A program made the position numbers and the translations under genes. The notes under the pieces were generated by a model. The model saw only the letters and a list, made by a program, of their open reading frames with translations, was not told the DNA's origin and made no database searches. DNA of 64,000 nt from Hexactinellida sp. DTS-2022 (taxonomy: Eukaryota; Porifera; Hexactinellida), in NCBI GenBank assembly GCA_028753945.1, contig JAPNXP010000005.1, positions 1,922,001-1,986,000 on the forward strand, given 5' to 3'. Below, piece by piece: positions 1-10,188 of this stretch (the first letter of the stretch is position 1; each line of letters starts with the position of its first letter).

Positions 1-199
1 TGATAAAGTATATTAACATGGGAAAAATAACTAAATCTAGACTTACCCCAAAATTTATTAATGCAAGAAATGTAAGCAGGTTAGATGTATACTGGGTGAG
101 ATCATGGCCGAATCATGGGTCTCTGGGATCATAGGCTGGGTAAAATTAGGGGCCCCCTCCCCCCTTCAATCAAAATATGGATCACAAAATAACTAGTAT
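1..199. other. Spacer, nothing recognised
   Basis: AT-rich sequence with no convincing ORF, repeat or RNA gene that I can support. A short C/G-rich run near 150-165 may be an old repeat edge. Confidence 0.4.
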
Positions 200-649
200 A
201 TTTAATTGTATGATCACGATCCCTTCGGTCTCAAGTTAACTGGCGCTACGCGGCCTTACTCCTGATCAAACAATAAATTACATAGTTTGTTAATAATTGT
301 CTTAGTCATATACATCCCATCCCTTCAAGCATTTTGCATACTCACAATATGTTACGTAAAACCCAATGAAAGCCTACTTCTGGGTCGATTTTGAATTTTA
401 ATTAATTTGTTCACCTATTTGTGTAAACAACAACAACACTAACAACAACAACAACAACAACAATTATTGAAATTAGAAATTTGTAACTACGAAATTTGAA
501 ATCAGCATACTTGTTTATCTATTATAAAATTTTGAAGTTAGTGTCTATCTCAATTATAAATGCGGTTTCGATTCCCCCATCACTTTAATACACCCGGCAA
601 ACACAAACACACACAAATAAAGAAACAATCGTGCTTTTAATATATAGAT
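200..649 (-). mobile_element. Helentron-like non-autonomous element, family B copy 1
   Basis: The right edge reads, on the minus strand, as an AT-rich 5' terminus of the type AATCTATATATTAAAAGC followed by GT-rich sequence, as in Helitron-like/Helentron elements. The left part holds a GC-rich short hairpin around the CTACGCGGCC motif and a motif resembling CCCTTCGGTCTC. The same order of motifs recurs at 22640-23042, which defines the family. A CAA microsatellite lies at about 428-463. No ORF is present, so it would depend on a helper. The left boundary is approximate. Confidence 0.55.
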
Positions 650-993
650 TGTAATTTAATTACTTATTAGTAGGCCAATAATTACGTTTTGATAGATCAA
701 CAATGTATTAATTAATGTAAAAACTTACGACGAGCAGATTATATCGAACCCAGAATCGACGGGCCCCTAGGCTGCAGCCTACTTAGCCTATTGGGTGATC
801 CGGCCCTGGGTGAGATTCTCGCAAGTATAAGTACTCCTAGCATTCTTAGATATTTTTATAACTTAGTTCTATGTTTTTTATTATAGCTAGCTCACTAAAT
901 ATCCTCCCAACCATATAAAACCCACTTATTGGAATTTTGAGAGCCTGGTTGAGTTCATAGGCTGTTGCCTGGTTGCAAGTTTTGCCCTTAATA
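650..993. other. Spacer, nothing recognised
   Basis: No gene or defined repeat seen. The motif AGGCTGCAGCCTACTTAG near 770 suggests an old repeat end, but no partner was found. Confidence 0.35.
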
Positions 994-1187
994 CAGTCAG
1001 GTTCTTTTATTATGAACATTCAAGGGACCAAAAATTGTGTTCATAATAGAGAGACTTCATAATAAGCGAACTCAACTTAATACAAACCCTATGTAAATTG
1101 TTAAATTGGGACCGTAGGGTTTGTTCATAATAAAAAATCTTCATATTAAGCAGACGAAATCTTGTTCATAATAAGCAGACCTGACTG
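994..1187. mobile_element. pogo/Tigger-like MITE
   Basis: 194-bp element. The left end starts CAGTCAGGT and the right end is its inverted match CCTGACTG; both continue into TTATTATGAACA-like sequence. It is flanked on both sides by TA (992-993 and 1188-1189), the duplication expected for Tc1/mariner-pogo transposition. No coding capacity. Confidence 0.75.
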
Positions 1188-1259
1188 TATATGGTATACT
1201 ATTTTTGAATGTTTTAGATTCTAGAAGGTAAGTTGGGTAAACATACATGCATTTCTCCC

Positions 1260-1549
1260 CAGTGGCGTATCCAGGGGGGGATTTGGGTTTTCAAACACCC
1301 CTCATAACTGGTTTCCCAAAGGGATATGTTGTTATTTATACCAAAAATCTAAACATCTTTGGTACAACTGCACAATATTACACTCCTCCTACTATTTGAC
1401 AAGAATAGCTCTACATCGCGATATCGATGTTTGAGCGTTTAAGATTCAAAAGAATTAATGCTGCGGGTTGCCCCCCAGATGCCCCCTTACCGTTGCTCGC
1501 TTCGCTCGCGCCAGAGGATCCCCTCACTATAATCCTGGATACGCCACTA
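1260..1549. mobile_element. hAT-like MITE
   Basis: The left terminus CAGTGGCGTATCCAGG is matched by an inverted right terminus CCTGGATACGCCACT. The flanking octamers (TTTCTCCC and CCCCTCCC) agree at 5 of 8 positions, a weak target duplication. A 70-codon ORF inside (1427-1639) starts in the element and runs past its end, so it is not a gene. Confidence 0.65.
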
Positions 1550-1565
1550 CCCCTCCCCCCAAGAA

Positions 1566-2043
1566 TCTATACTATTAAAACACAAGCCTGGGTGGGTATA
1601 TATATATATACTTATATTTGTTTGTATGTTCCGAGTTGATTGAAGAAACTGGACGGTTTCCAAATGTGATTTTTGGCATATGTGGGTAACTTTTGGCACC
1701 CGCCAACAAGTTGAGGTTTCCACCCAAAATTTCTCACACCTCGAGAAGTTATGACATCATTGTCACATTTCGAGTAATCTGAAAAGTCACTTAATCGCAC
1801 ATAATTACCGCCCTCTAAGAGATAAAAATCTGAAAATTTAATAGAACATGTACATTAATGATGCGGATATGCTGGTCACACCAGATCGCCAATATGCTAA
1901 CTCATTATCGCATGATGACGTAATCATTAAAATTTCATATTGTTAAATTTGACTATTTAGGCCTATTTACGCATTATAATCAATGTTAGAAGTGTGTGGT
2001 TGTGTTCTGCTGCGAAGCGACCTAGCAAGCGAAGCGCGCTAGT
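1566..2043 (+). mobile_element. Helentron-like element, family A copy 1
   Basis: Starts TCTATACTATTAAAACAC, then CCTGGGTGGG and a TA dinucleotide run, and ends with GCGAAGCGACCTAGCAAGCG and a CTAG-containing terminus. This is the best left-end reference for family A, which recurs at about 20.0, 23.2, 46.3, 49.5 and 52.1 kb. Compared with those copies it lacks most of the CTTCG hairpin at the 3' side. AT-rich 5' ends without inverted repeats and a 3' subterminal hairpin fit Helentrons or their non-autonomous relatives. There is no Rep/helicase ORF. Confidence 0.7.
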
Positions 2044-2192
2044 ATGATAATATATTCCAAAGTAGTATCTAGGGACTGGCACAATTTCCGAGATTGGTTG
2101 AGAGAAACACAGGGATGGATCCTGCACAAAATATCTGGGGTGGTGCATCAGAGGCGTAGCTATAGGCGGTTCATTGAACTCATTATTAGTAT

Positions 2193-2401
2193 ATTAAAAA
2201 TCTCTGTACGCCTGTACAGAACAGCCAAAATCCCTATACCTTAGAGGGAATCCCTGTACGGCCTTCAGGTATGCAAAAGTTCCAAAATTCTCCATTTGCA
2301 GATATACTTCAATCATACTTCGTCAAAATTTCGGGAAATGCCATTCCCTCTACGGTATAGGGATTTTGGCTGTTCTGTGCAGGCGTACAGAGATTTTTAA
2401 T
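2193..2401. repeat. Foldback repeat with 59-bp arms
   Basis: Arms 2193-2251 and 2343-2401 are inverted complements with 57 of 59 matches, separated by about 91 bp. The motif ACAGAACAGCCAAAATCCC links it to the 48275-48613 element. A hAT-type end CAGAGGCGTAGC lies just upstream at about 2150, but I found no matching right end. Confidence 0.8.
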
Positions 2402-2800
2402 AATTTCAGATTGCGGGTCATCGGTAGATGACAATATCGGGACTTGTTGATCTGAAGAAGAAGAGGTATGATGCAATTTAGGGACAAAGATTCATGAAAT
2501 GAGCTTAAAGTATCTGAACTTTCTCGACAAGATAGAATAGAGGTAGTGAATAAATCTAGTTGTTGGACTGTGATAGCTATATATTAATTCCCGAATAGCT
2601 CTAATATCCTACAATTAATGTTTTCAACTAAAATCCATATGCTTCCACTATGTTACAATTTCGCCTGATTAGTCGAATTCATTGCATAGACTCCATTAGA
2701 CAGCAACTAAACTTTTTCGACTGGTCATGGAGTTTGTCATCCACTAGCATGAACTCACCACTAACAAGCGGACACTCTAAGCTGAAAAATTTCATTGCAT
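2402..2800. other. Spacer, nothing recognised
   Basis: No clear ORF or repeat structure seen. Confidence 0.35.
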
Positions 2801-3344
2801 CTACCATAGACTATTATTACAGTTTATGAATGACCAAAAATGGCTATCAGTCGTCCCTGTTTGGGGAGGAGAAGAAGCTATCTTAGACATCAGACCGTAA
2901 AGTTGGCAGTCATCGCAACCAGATACCAATGAACCTAGCAAACTGTTATTCGTGACATCTCGCTGTAAACTAGGAAAACTGAAATCGAACTCCTTCAAAC
3001 TCATCTTTCTGAGCTCTACAGTGTCAGGATATGAGCTAGCAGATACTAACTGAGTATTGATATGCTCTACTGCCAATTGGGATACATCAATGGGAAGTAT
3101 AGACTTACGCGTACTGATAATTGCTTTACGAGATGCTGTAAGTTTCCTCTATTCAATCTCCATTTGGAGCTGAGAGAATGGCGCTTAGTAGCCTTGTTTT
3201 TTTTCCAAAAAGAGTAATTGATAATTTTCCCCAGACAGATTTTGGCTTATGTTTGTCTCCTTTGTTCAAAGCATCTCTTACGCTATCGAAGCTTTCATAG
3301 CCGAGTTTCTGGAGAGCTTCAACGAATTGCTCTATTGAAGTCAT
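2801..3344 (-). CDS. Unrecognised ORF pair, possible gene fragment
   Basis: Two minus-strand ORFs lie head to tail. The first (3344-3153, 63 codons, ATG) begins MTSIEQFVEALQKLGYESF and is rich in charged residues. The second reads open from about 3135 to a stop at 2801 and continues the same style of composition (Ser-rich, CDDC motif). They are in different frames; an AG that could be an acceptor sits just before the second (in AACTTACAG on the minus strand), but I see no convincing donor. It could be two exons, a frameshifted gene or chance. I do not recognise the protein. Confidence 0.25.
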
Positions 3345-3394
3345 TACTAGATGAAATAATAATTATTATTTTAATTATTAAATCAATACATATA

Positions 3395-3654
3395 CCGTAT
3401 TTCCCCGAATAAGCGCCCCTGCGCTTATTGTTTTCGTGAGCCAAAATTATCCTGAAATTTTTGTGAAAAATCCAGAATATGCACTTTAGGTCGATTCAAA
3501 AGGTTTCTACAAACCGTTTACCTACCGCAGTTGCCACAATTAATAGAATAACCTTACAGTGATCAACTAATGTGTATACATTTTATCATACCAATGTCAT
3601 TTTTATTGACCCGGCGCTTATTCAAGCCCCCGGCACTTATTCGGGGAAATACGG
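3395..3654. mobile_element. TIR MITE with TA target duplication
   Basis: The left end CCGTATTTCCCCGAATAAG is matched by the inverted right end CTTATTCGGGGAAATACGG, with TA on each side. About 260 bp, non-coding. A Tc1/mariner-type origin is inferred from the TA duplication. Confidence 0.75.
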
Positions 3655-3663
3655 TATACTACT

Positions 3664-3835
3664 CAGTAGAACCTCGTTAATTAATACGAACACGGTTAAT
3701 TAATACGAATTTCCGGATAAGAAGAACAGTTCCACAAAATCAGGTCCCTTCAATGGCGATTGAATGGGTATTACTCCGGTTAATACGAACTCCGGATAAA
3801 GCGAACATTTTTTTATCGTCCGTTGGTATCGACTG
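3664..3835. mobile_element. pogo-like element, one end only
   Basis: Starts CAGTAGAACCTCGTTAATTA, a terminus typical of pogo/Tigger elements, followed by internal repeats of TTAATACGAA and CCGGATAA. No inverted right terminus was found, so the element is truncated. Confidence 0.5.
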
Positions 3836-4112
3836 CATATAGTAAAATTATATAATTACATTATATTCTAGGCCGGCGGTATTTCCTTCCGCCGGCCTTG
3901 GGCATCCAAACCTTGAAGGTCACGTTATTGTAAATTAAATTTTAGATCTGATCCTTCAAAATGCATTGGTAAAATATCGGTCCGGCCATGGCCTGCCCTG
4001 GTATTATTAATTAATAAAAAAGTAGCTAAAGAATCGACTTGGAGAAATATAGAAATAGCAGAAAATGAAATTATAACAAAATGGAGATGAGAAATATGCT
4101 GTAAACTTCAAG
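3836..4112. other. Spacer, nothing recognised
   Basis: Contains a short GC-rich stretch with a GCCGGCGG/CCGCCGGC inverted pair near 3870-3895; otherwise nothing supported. Confidence 0.35.
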
Positions 4113-4496
4113 CAGGCATGGGGCCAAGCCCCAAAGGGCTTAAGCCCTTTGGATTTAAGCCCATTTTTGAGAGGGCTTAAATCCAAACTTAAGTCCTCCT
4201 TTAATAAAATGGCTTAAGTTCGGCCTTGGACTTAAGCACTTTATAGATGAGCTTCAATCCCTTTCAAGCCCTTTTTCAAGGCACCTTTTCAATAAAATAT
4301 TGTATGGATTTCTAAATAATGAGAGTAAAAGACTTAAGTCCGGACTTAAGCCCTTTATTAAGGGCTTGAGCTTGGACTTAAGCCCTTTTTCAAAAAGGGC
4401 TTAGAAAAGGGCTTGGGCTTAAGCCCTTCTGATACGGGATGGGCTTGGACTTCTGATAAGGGATGGGCTTTTTGAAAGGGCTTGACCCCATGTCTG
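4113..4496. mobile_element. hAT-like MITE made of GGGCTTAAG repeats
   Basis: Ends match as inverted repeats (CAGGCATGGGGCCAAGCCC on the left; the complement CAGACATGGGGTCAAGCCC on the right). The interior is packed with the palindromic unit GGGCTTAAGCCC in many variants, so the DNA could fold into many alternative hairpins. No exact target duplication was found. Confidence 0.6.
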
Positions 4497-5357
4497 CTGT
4501 CAAAGTCAAAAATATGTTTGAAAAAAAAGTCAAATGTGTGTTTGAAAAAAATGAAAATAAATTTGATGAAATCAAGTAGAAGAAAGGCAGTGTATCATTT
4601 AAAGAAGGAATCATTGAATTATAAACAAAGGACATAATATATTCTTATCAATAGTATATTAGAGTTGACAACATATTCTACATTATGGATATTGGATAGG
4701 TATGCAAATCATCATTGTAAGTTGATTTTAGTGAAATTTATGTTAATAATATTTTTTTCTAAAAGGAATATTTTGTTTTGAAATTTACATGACAAGTTGT
4801 CATAAGTGAGATAGACATGTGATTAAAAGGAAAATTTGATATAATGAATAATTTTTAGTTATTATGGAAAAACCGAGGTCTAAATTTGAACGAAAATTGC
4901 TAAGTTATCTTGAGGAATTTTGACATTTTGGGATTATATATGGGTTGTCACAACTTTAATCTTTCCGCTCATGTGATTAGCATAAACGTGAGGTCTGCGA
5001 ATCCGCCGCTAAGATAACACTCGCTAATTATTTTATAATATTTTTGTTTACAATTATTGGCTTCCTTTGTTGTGATGTGGCTTATACAATCTTGTTGCGC
5101 CTTTGCTATGTATTCCGAAAACTCGCCCACTGTACCTCCTAGTTGCACGCACATGATGCTTTTTTTTGAGCCTCTATTGTGTCTGTATGATATGTAGTAT
5201 TAGATAAATTATCCATTATCCAATTTTATCTATTCTTTGGTGACGGATGTATTGGACAAAATGCTTTCATGGCAAAATTTAATTTTTTGTGAGCTATTAA
5301 TTAATAGACTCAAGACAGATTTACATTTTAAAATGCTTTTATTTTTATTTTTTTTAG
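4497..5357. other. Spacer upstream of the SPT16-like exons
   Basis: No upstream SPT16 exon was recognised. A 61-codon minus-strand ORF (5154-4969) has no family I can name and is not called. The last bases before 5358 are a T-rich tract ending in AG, which serves as the acceptor of the next exon. Confidence 0.4.
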
Positions 5358-6263
5358 GCAGAAAGAAAATCGATTTTGTTAAGCCACTTGAGGCATTATC
5401 ACTAACACACAAGGGTGATCAACTGTTTCCAGTGATTAAGCTTTATGAGAGGCAAAAAGGAGATTTATGTGATTCAAAGTTCGCTGAAATCCTCAAAGTC
5501 ATGAAAGAATCTGGTTCTGGTATGTTTAGGTGATACTTATTGCTTTTATCTGTGTTTTTTTTGAATTATTTATGCCCCAATGTATATTCTGTATGCTAAT
5601 TTCATTTTGTGAATTCGTTGTATAAGTATATGTATTTTTAATTTAGGCACGAAAAAAGTTGGTATTTTTCAAAAGGATTATTATAGTGGAGATCTAGTGC
5701 ACAACTGGAGGCAAAATTATGAGAGTCAATTAATCCGCTGTGATGTTTCAATGGCTTTCGCTCAAATTTTCTCTATCAAAGATGACAAAGAGTTAGTTCT
5801 TATTAAAAAGGCTTGTCAGACTACTTGCTTACTCTTCAGCAAATTTGTCAAGAAGGAAATTGTTTCAATTGTTGACCAAGATAAAAAAGTTAAACATAGT
5901 AGACTAACAGCTCAAATAGAATCCGCGCTCAGTGAGGGTGAAAAGTACTTACCATCAGGCGTATCTAGTGATATTGTTGAACACTGTTTTCCTCCAATTC
6001 TCCAATCTGGTGGTAAATACCAATTGAAATTTAGTGTGGCATCTAATGAAGATAAATTGCATTTTGGAACTATCATTTGTTGCATGGGCGTTCGTTACAA
6101 AACTTATTGTTCATCTCTGATACGAACTATGATGGTAATGCCAGATAATACTCAAAAAGAAATATATTCCTTTTTATTGGATGTTTATCAGCTTGTGCTT
6201 ACAAAATTGGTTCCTGGAAAAACTTTTTCACAAGTATATCTTTCTGCTTTATCGCTTATTGAA
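5358..6263 (+). CDS. SPT16-like FACT complex subunit, two internal exons (partial)
   Basis: Two exons, 5358-5519 and 5647-6263, share consistent phase and GT-AG borders (acceptor TTTTTTTAG before 5358, donor GTATGT at 5520, acceptor TTTAATTTAG before 5647, donor GTACGT at 6264). The reading is open through both. The protein resembles the N-terminal aminopeptidase-like (pita-bread, non-catalytic) domain of SPT16: a KKVGIFQKD segment, then FPPILQSGGKYQLKFSV and HFGTIICCMGVRYKTYCSSL. In the known family this protein pairs with SSRP1 to chaperone H2A-H2B during transcription and replication. The first ~150 residues and everything after this domain were not found in the window. It may be part of a gene with very long introns or a duplicated fragment. 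An apparent start at 5237 is intron sequence. Confidence 0.8.
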
Positions 6264-6302
6264 GTACGTTTTTTCTATTATTTTTAATTTATGTGTTTGT
6301 TC

Positions 6303-6735
6303 CAGGGCTGCCAATTCAATCCAATCCAATCGAGCCAAATTTGGACAATCGGCAATCCAAATTTCGACAATCGATTATTCGGATGACAAACCAATCGCAA
6401 TCGACAATCCAAAATGTCATCGAATTTTTTGGATTGTTTCTCCGATTCTTTTCTATCGTTTACTCCTCAGTATTATATCAAAAAGAGTTATGTTTCATCA
6501 TATGTTCAAACTTAAAACATATATTATTGGGTTTAATTGACGAGCAATTGAGCATTTTAAATTTTGGCATTATTTAGAAATTGAAAAAACAAACAATCGA
6601 AAAAAATCGATGAAAATTCATCAATTACAATCCAATCGATAAAAACCGAACCAATCCAATCGACAATCCAATCGATTAAAAATGCAGCAATCGGCAATCG
6701 AAAATCTTCTCGATTGGATTGGATTGGCAACCCTG
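6303..6735. mobile_element. hAT-like MITE in the SPT16-like intron
   Basis: 433 bp with ends CAGGGCTGCCAATTCAATCC and an inverted right end (18 of 20 matching), flanked by a perfect 8-bp duplication GTTTGTTC (6295-6302 and 6736-6743). The interior repeats AATCCAATCG/CGATTGGATT motifs. ORFs across it are not genes. Confidence 0.9.
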
Positions 6736-6743
6736 GTTTGTTC

Positions 6744-7340
6744 TTAATTAATCCGCATTGTTTCCTCGAAATATGTCTTGCTGCTTTCCTAAGTGGTAAT
6801 TTTATTTATCAAGGGTGGAAATAGCTCCACTGTTAATAGTTCAATGCTGTTAACACTAAACAGCAACATTGCTGTTGCTGTTAACAGCAATTTTTTGCTG
6901 TGGACGACAATTTTTTGCTCATTCGTATACTTGCATATATATAAAACCAATTTAGAAATTTCACTGTCACAAAATGTTTGAAATACAAAATTCTTGGATG
7001 TGAATGAAGTATGGTTTAGGGATTATATTTACAGCGATGAGTCAAAAATGTAGTTAACTGTTACTAACTTGCTATTAATTCCAGATTTGTGCTGTTAAGT
7101 AGGGGTGAAACGAACATTCGAAATGTAACCAACGAACCTTTTCTAAACGAACGAAAGTTATAATATTCGTTTTTTTGATATCTAAGCTTGCATTAATTCA
7201 TATTCAAGACTCAAATTGCAGTGGATTATAATTTTTAATTCTTGTTACAAGAATTTAATCATACTACAAAGTGTATTAGACAAATATTTACTATTAATCA
7301 GCAAACATGCGTTTCTCCAAACTATACCAAAATCTGAAGT
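6744..7340. repeat. Degenerate repeat region with a single hAT-type end
   Basis: A cluster of GCTGTTAAC-like inverted motifs lies at 6840-6900, and an isolated terminus TAGGGGTGAAACGAACATTC at about 7100 matches in reverse a repeat end at about 50915. Nothing coding is recognised. Confidence 0.4.
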
Positions 7341-7413
7341 CCGACAATTCGTACCACGACAATTCGTACCAGACAATTCGTACCAGCGACAATTCGTACC
7401 CCGACAATTCGTA
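7341..7413. repeat. Short tandem repeat, about 15-17 bp unit, 5 copies
   Basis: Five consecutive copies of CGACAATTCGTACC with 1-3 variable bases between them. It is too short and irregular for a satellite or CRISPR array. Confidence 0.85.
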
Positions 7414-8264
7414 TCTAATTTGATTGGTCTAATTATTTATAAGAGTTGTTTTGTTATTCTAATTAAAATATGATTGAATTGGTGAATTTGAATGCATATT
7501 TTATTGCAATCTAATAATTGACGAAATAACGTTACAAGATCAAGAATTCCTTTTAATTAGTAACTAATCAATTGTGTGAATATTTATTGAACCTAGATTA
7601 AATAGCTTTATTGTGCGAGTGTTGAGTAATTACATACTCTTACTTGCTTTGATCCATTCTGAATTCAATTATGAGATGTTTAAAAATATCATTAATATAT
7701 GCTTATTCTATTGAATTGATTATTAGTTATGAGAAACGTTTATAGAACCAGTACCGAATGCCCTGTAAGTTGTAGCGAACAGTCTCACTTTCTATACTAT
7801 ATCATAATGGCAAGGATTCATCTTTTAAAACACTCAACTATCTAAGCGTCTAGTTGTACATGCCCTAACTTAAAAATTTCAAGTTTCAACATGCAATTTA
7901 ATGAGTCATTGCTAGATATTATCAGTGTAGATACTACCCCTGGTAACAAGATTAAAAGTGGTTTATCCGAAATTAATTAATAAACTTCAGATTGACACGG
8001 AAGATCTCACTTTAAATTAGCCTATTATTAAATAAAGTTACAGTGCAGTGTTATTGTCTAGAATGGGGTGAGAGCTGTTGTCTATTCTATGAATTTAATG
8101 AATTGACTTTTAAAATAATATGGATTATTTGTCGATTCCTTGGGAAAACAGAAGGATGTGGAATAGTATCAAACGCTTGTGTCCAGACTGCAACCCAAAT
8201 TACCTTTTGATTGATTTTGAGCAGGGTTCGATTAACCTTTAGAGAAGTGTTGGTAAATGACATA
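7414..8264. other. Spacer, nothing recognised
   Basis: A short minus-strand ORF at 8290-8087 crosses a MITE boundary and is not called. No repeat structure found otherwise. Confidence 0.35.
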
Positions 8265-8406
8265 CAGTGGAATTGCTTTATTAGCAACATTGCTCTATTT
8301 GCAACATATTTTAAGTTCCCAAGCGAGCTTTTAATTTTATTTCTGTTCCCCTATTAGCAACCAAATTTCATGCAAAATGCGAGTTGCTAATAAAGCAATT
8401 CCACTA
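8265..8406. mobile_element. pogo-like MITE
   Basis: 142 bp, ends CAGTGGAATTGCTTTATTAG and its near-perfect inverted copy, flanked by TA on each side. It directly abuts the MULE fragment that follows, so it probably inserted into that older element. Confidence 0.8.
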
Positions 8407-8414
8407 TATTTCAA

Positions 8415-8629
8415 GGTCTGTTTTTCCACTTATCGCAATCAGTGTATAGGAAAGTACAAGAATTATGTCTACAAATTCGGTATTTGAACGATACAGATTT
8501 CGCACTAATTTGTAGAATGTTGCCTACTTTGGCATATTTACCCCCGCAGTATATATTAACAGCATTTGAACAGCTTAAATCCCAATTTCCAACTGAAGCC
8601 ATTACAATATTATACTGGAAAGCCACATA
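8415..8629 (+). pseudogene. MULE transposase fragment
   Basis: The open frame reads GLFFHLSQSVYRKVQELCL and later LICRMLPTLAYLPP. This matches the region after the second catalytic aspartate in MULE transposases, where a C-x2-H or L-FFHLSQ motif is followed by an LA-LPP block. Only about 70 residues remain; the reading ends at TAG where the family normally continues with a Y-x-TY-G motif, which a one-base shift would give. The catalytic D/D/E residues are absent. It is not the same subfamily as the intact MULE at 30.7 kb. Confidence 0.7.
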
Positions 8630-9842
8630 GTAAATCGAAAAGATCACTTGAAACGAATCTATACTTGTACAACTAGTAATGAGCTACTATACGAAACTAA
8701 TATTATTGCATGGAATTGAACATGTTCAATTTTCTTGCAACATTGTTGCAAGAAGATATGGAAAATCAGTTACTATTTTTCAGATTATTTTCGTTTGCAT
8801 TCTTTCACCTTCTCAAAACATTTGAATGATTCGCATATTCATGATTTTCTAGCCAAAAAGGTCATTGACCATTTTATTGCATTTTTCCAATTGTCTACAT
8901 GTGTACTACCTACATTCCAAATCTTTTTATTTTATCTTGCATATTTCTCGGAAAATTCTGCATTTTATATATGTAACTTCAGGTATTTTGTGTCGAAATT
9001 TTCACTTAACAATTTTAAAACCTTCATTTCCCAAAACACAATTTTTCATCTTCGAAAAATCCAAAACTCTGGCATCAGTAGTCGTATAATCGAAAATTCA
9101 ACGGTTTTGGAACCAGCTCGAAGAGATCTCAAGGATAGTGTGGAAAATCTAGCGTTCTAATTGAAAAAAACTTAAATTAACTTCAATATCACAATTATTC
9201 ACAAGTGATTTTTCAATCTATGATTTTTAAAATAGATTTTTAAATCATGTCTTTCATGGATCCTTCTACTTTCATCCTGAACGTTCATTTTGAATGCTTT
9301 TTACATGATAGATAGAAAATAAACTCAAATTTGGATTTTTCCCTGGTATTGCCTGAAATTCATTTTTTTGCAGGAATACGTTGTTATTGCATAATTCAAT
9401 AGATCTTGAGCGTCTAAATCGACCCTGAAATTTTTAACAAAAACTAAACGACACTTTTTTCGTAATTCAGGCCGGTATACACATGCCTTACTAGCCATTG
9501 TAATTCTAAGATCCGGGTAAATTCTAGTTATGGGCAGCCTCCAGATGACAGTCCCCGAATAAGGGAGTGCGAAGGGAGTACTAACCCGAATACGAATCGC
9601 AACCGTAATCTCAGAATGTTTAACCAATCCCCTTACTTTGCTAGCTAGAACAGCTCTCATAAATTAGCTACTACAGTTCACCAAATTTATTCGTCTTGTG
9701 CTAAATTCGTATTAACCGTTGCGAGTTATATACAACCTTGTCCTCTTTAACCGATATTTCGCTTTATCTTTCTTCGTTTTTCCTGATTCTACAATACTTA
9801 CTGACCCAATTCAAATCCATGTCGGCTTATCCTTTAGTATTA
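8630..9842. other. Spacer with one unassigned ORF
   Basis: A 111-codon minus-strand ORF (9660-9325) has basic, Arg/Lys-rich composition but no motif I recognise; its base composition is a little higher in GC than its surroundings. Plus-strand ORFs at 8735-9160 are low-complexity, F/H-rich and not convincing. No other structure supported. Confidence 0.35.
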
Positions 9843-10188
9843 TATATCTATATATTAAAAGCGGAATTGTTGTCTGTTTGTTTGTTTGTTTGTGTGTTTG
9901 TCCAGAATTGATTGGAAAGACTACGAGTCTCAGAAAGCTGAAAATTTGCATACAGGGGTAATTTTGTACTGCGACAATGATCTATTTGTTTTTGAAACAA
10001 AATAACGGGAGGAGACAAAATAAACGCACATATTTTGGAATAACTCTTTCAGTTCTTATCCGATTCACCCACAATTTTAGATGGCAAGACAACATGAAAT
10101 GAGACACACGTATACCGATTTATGGGTTTATGACGTCACGTGGGAATTTATTATTATTATTATTATTATTGCTTTAGATTCATTGCAC
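9843..10188 (+). mobile_element. Helentron-like element, family C, right side interrupted
   Basis: Starts ATATCTATATATTAAAAGCG, then a run of TTGT/TTGTG units (TGTTTGTTTGTTTG), a classic Helitron-like 5' end. An ATT microsatellite lies at about 10148-10172. The sequence is cut by the P element beginning at 10189; no 3' hairpin was found. Confidence 0.55.

Noticed and set aside
4390..4635. 81-codon minus-strand ORF
   Set aside because: Its C-terminal half is the GGGCTTAAG repeat of a MITE.
4969..5154. 61-codon minus-strand ORF as a host exon
   Set aside because: Open but unrecognised, no supporting splice context.
5237..5357. Extension of the SPT16-like exon to an upstream ATG
   Set aside because: The added residues are T-rich intron sequence ending in an acceptor tract.
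6181..6577. Two plus-strand ORFs of 94-119 codons
   Set aside because: They run from the exon into the MITE at 6303-6735 and are artefacts.
8735..9160. 141-codon plus-strand ORF
   Set aside because: Phe/His-rich low-complexity translation of T-rich DNA with no known motif.
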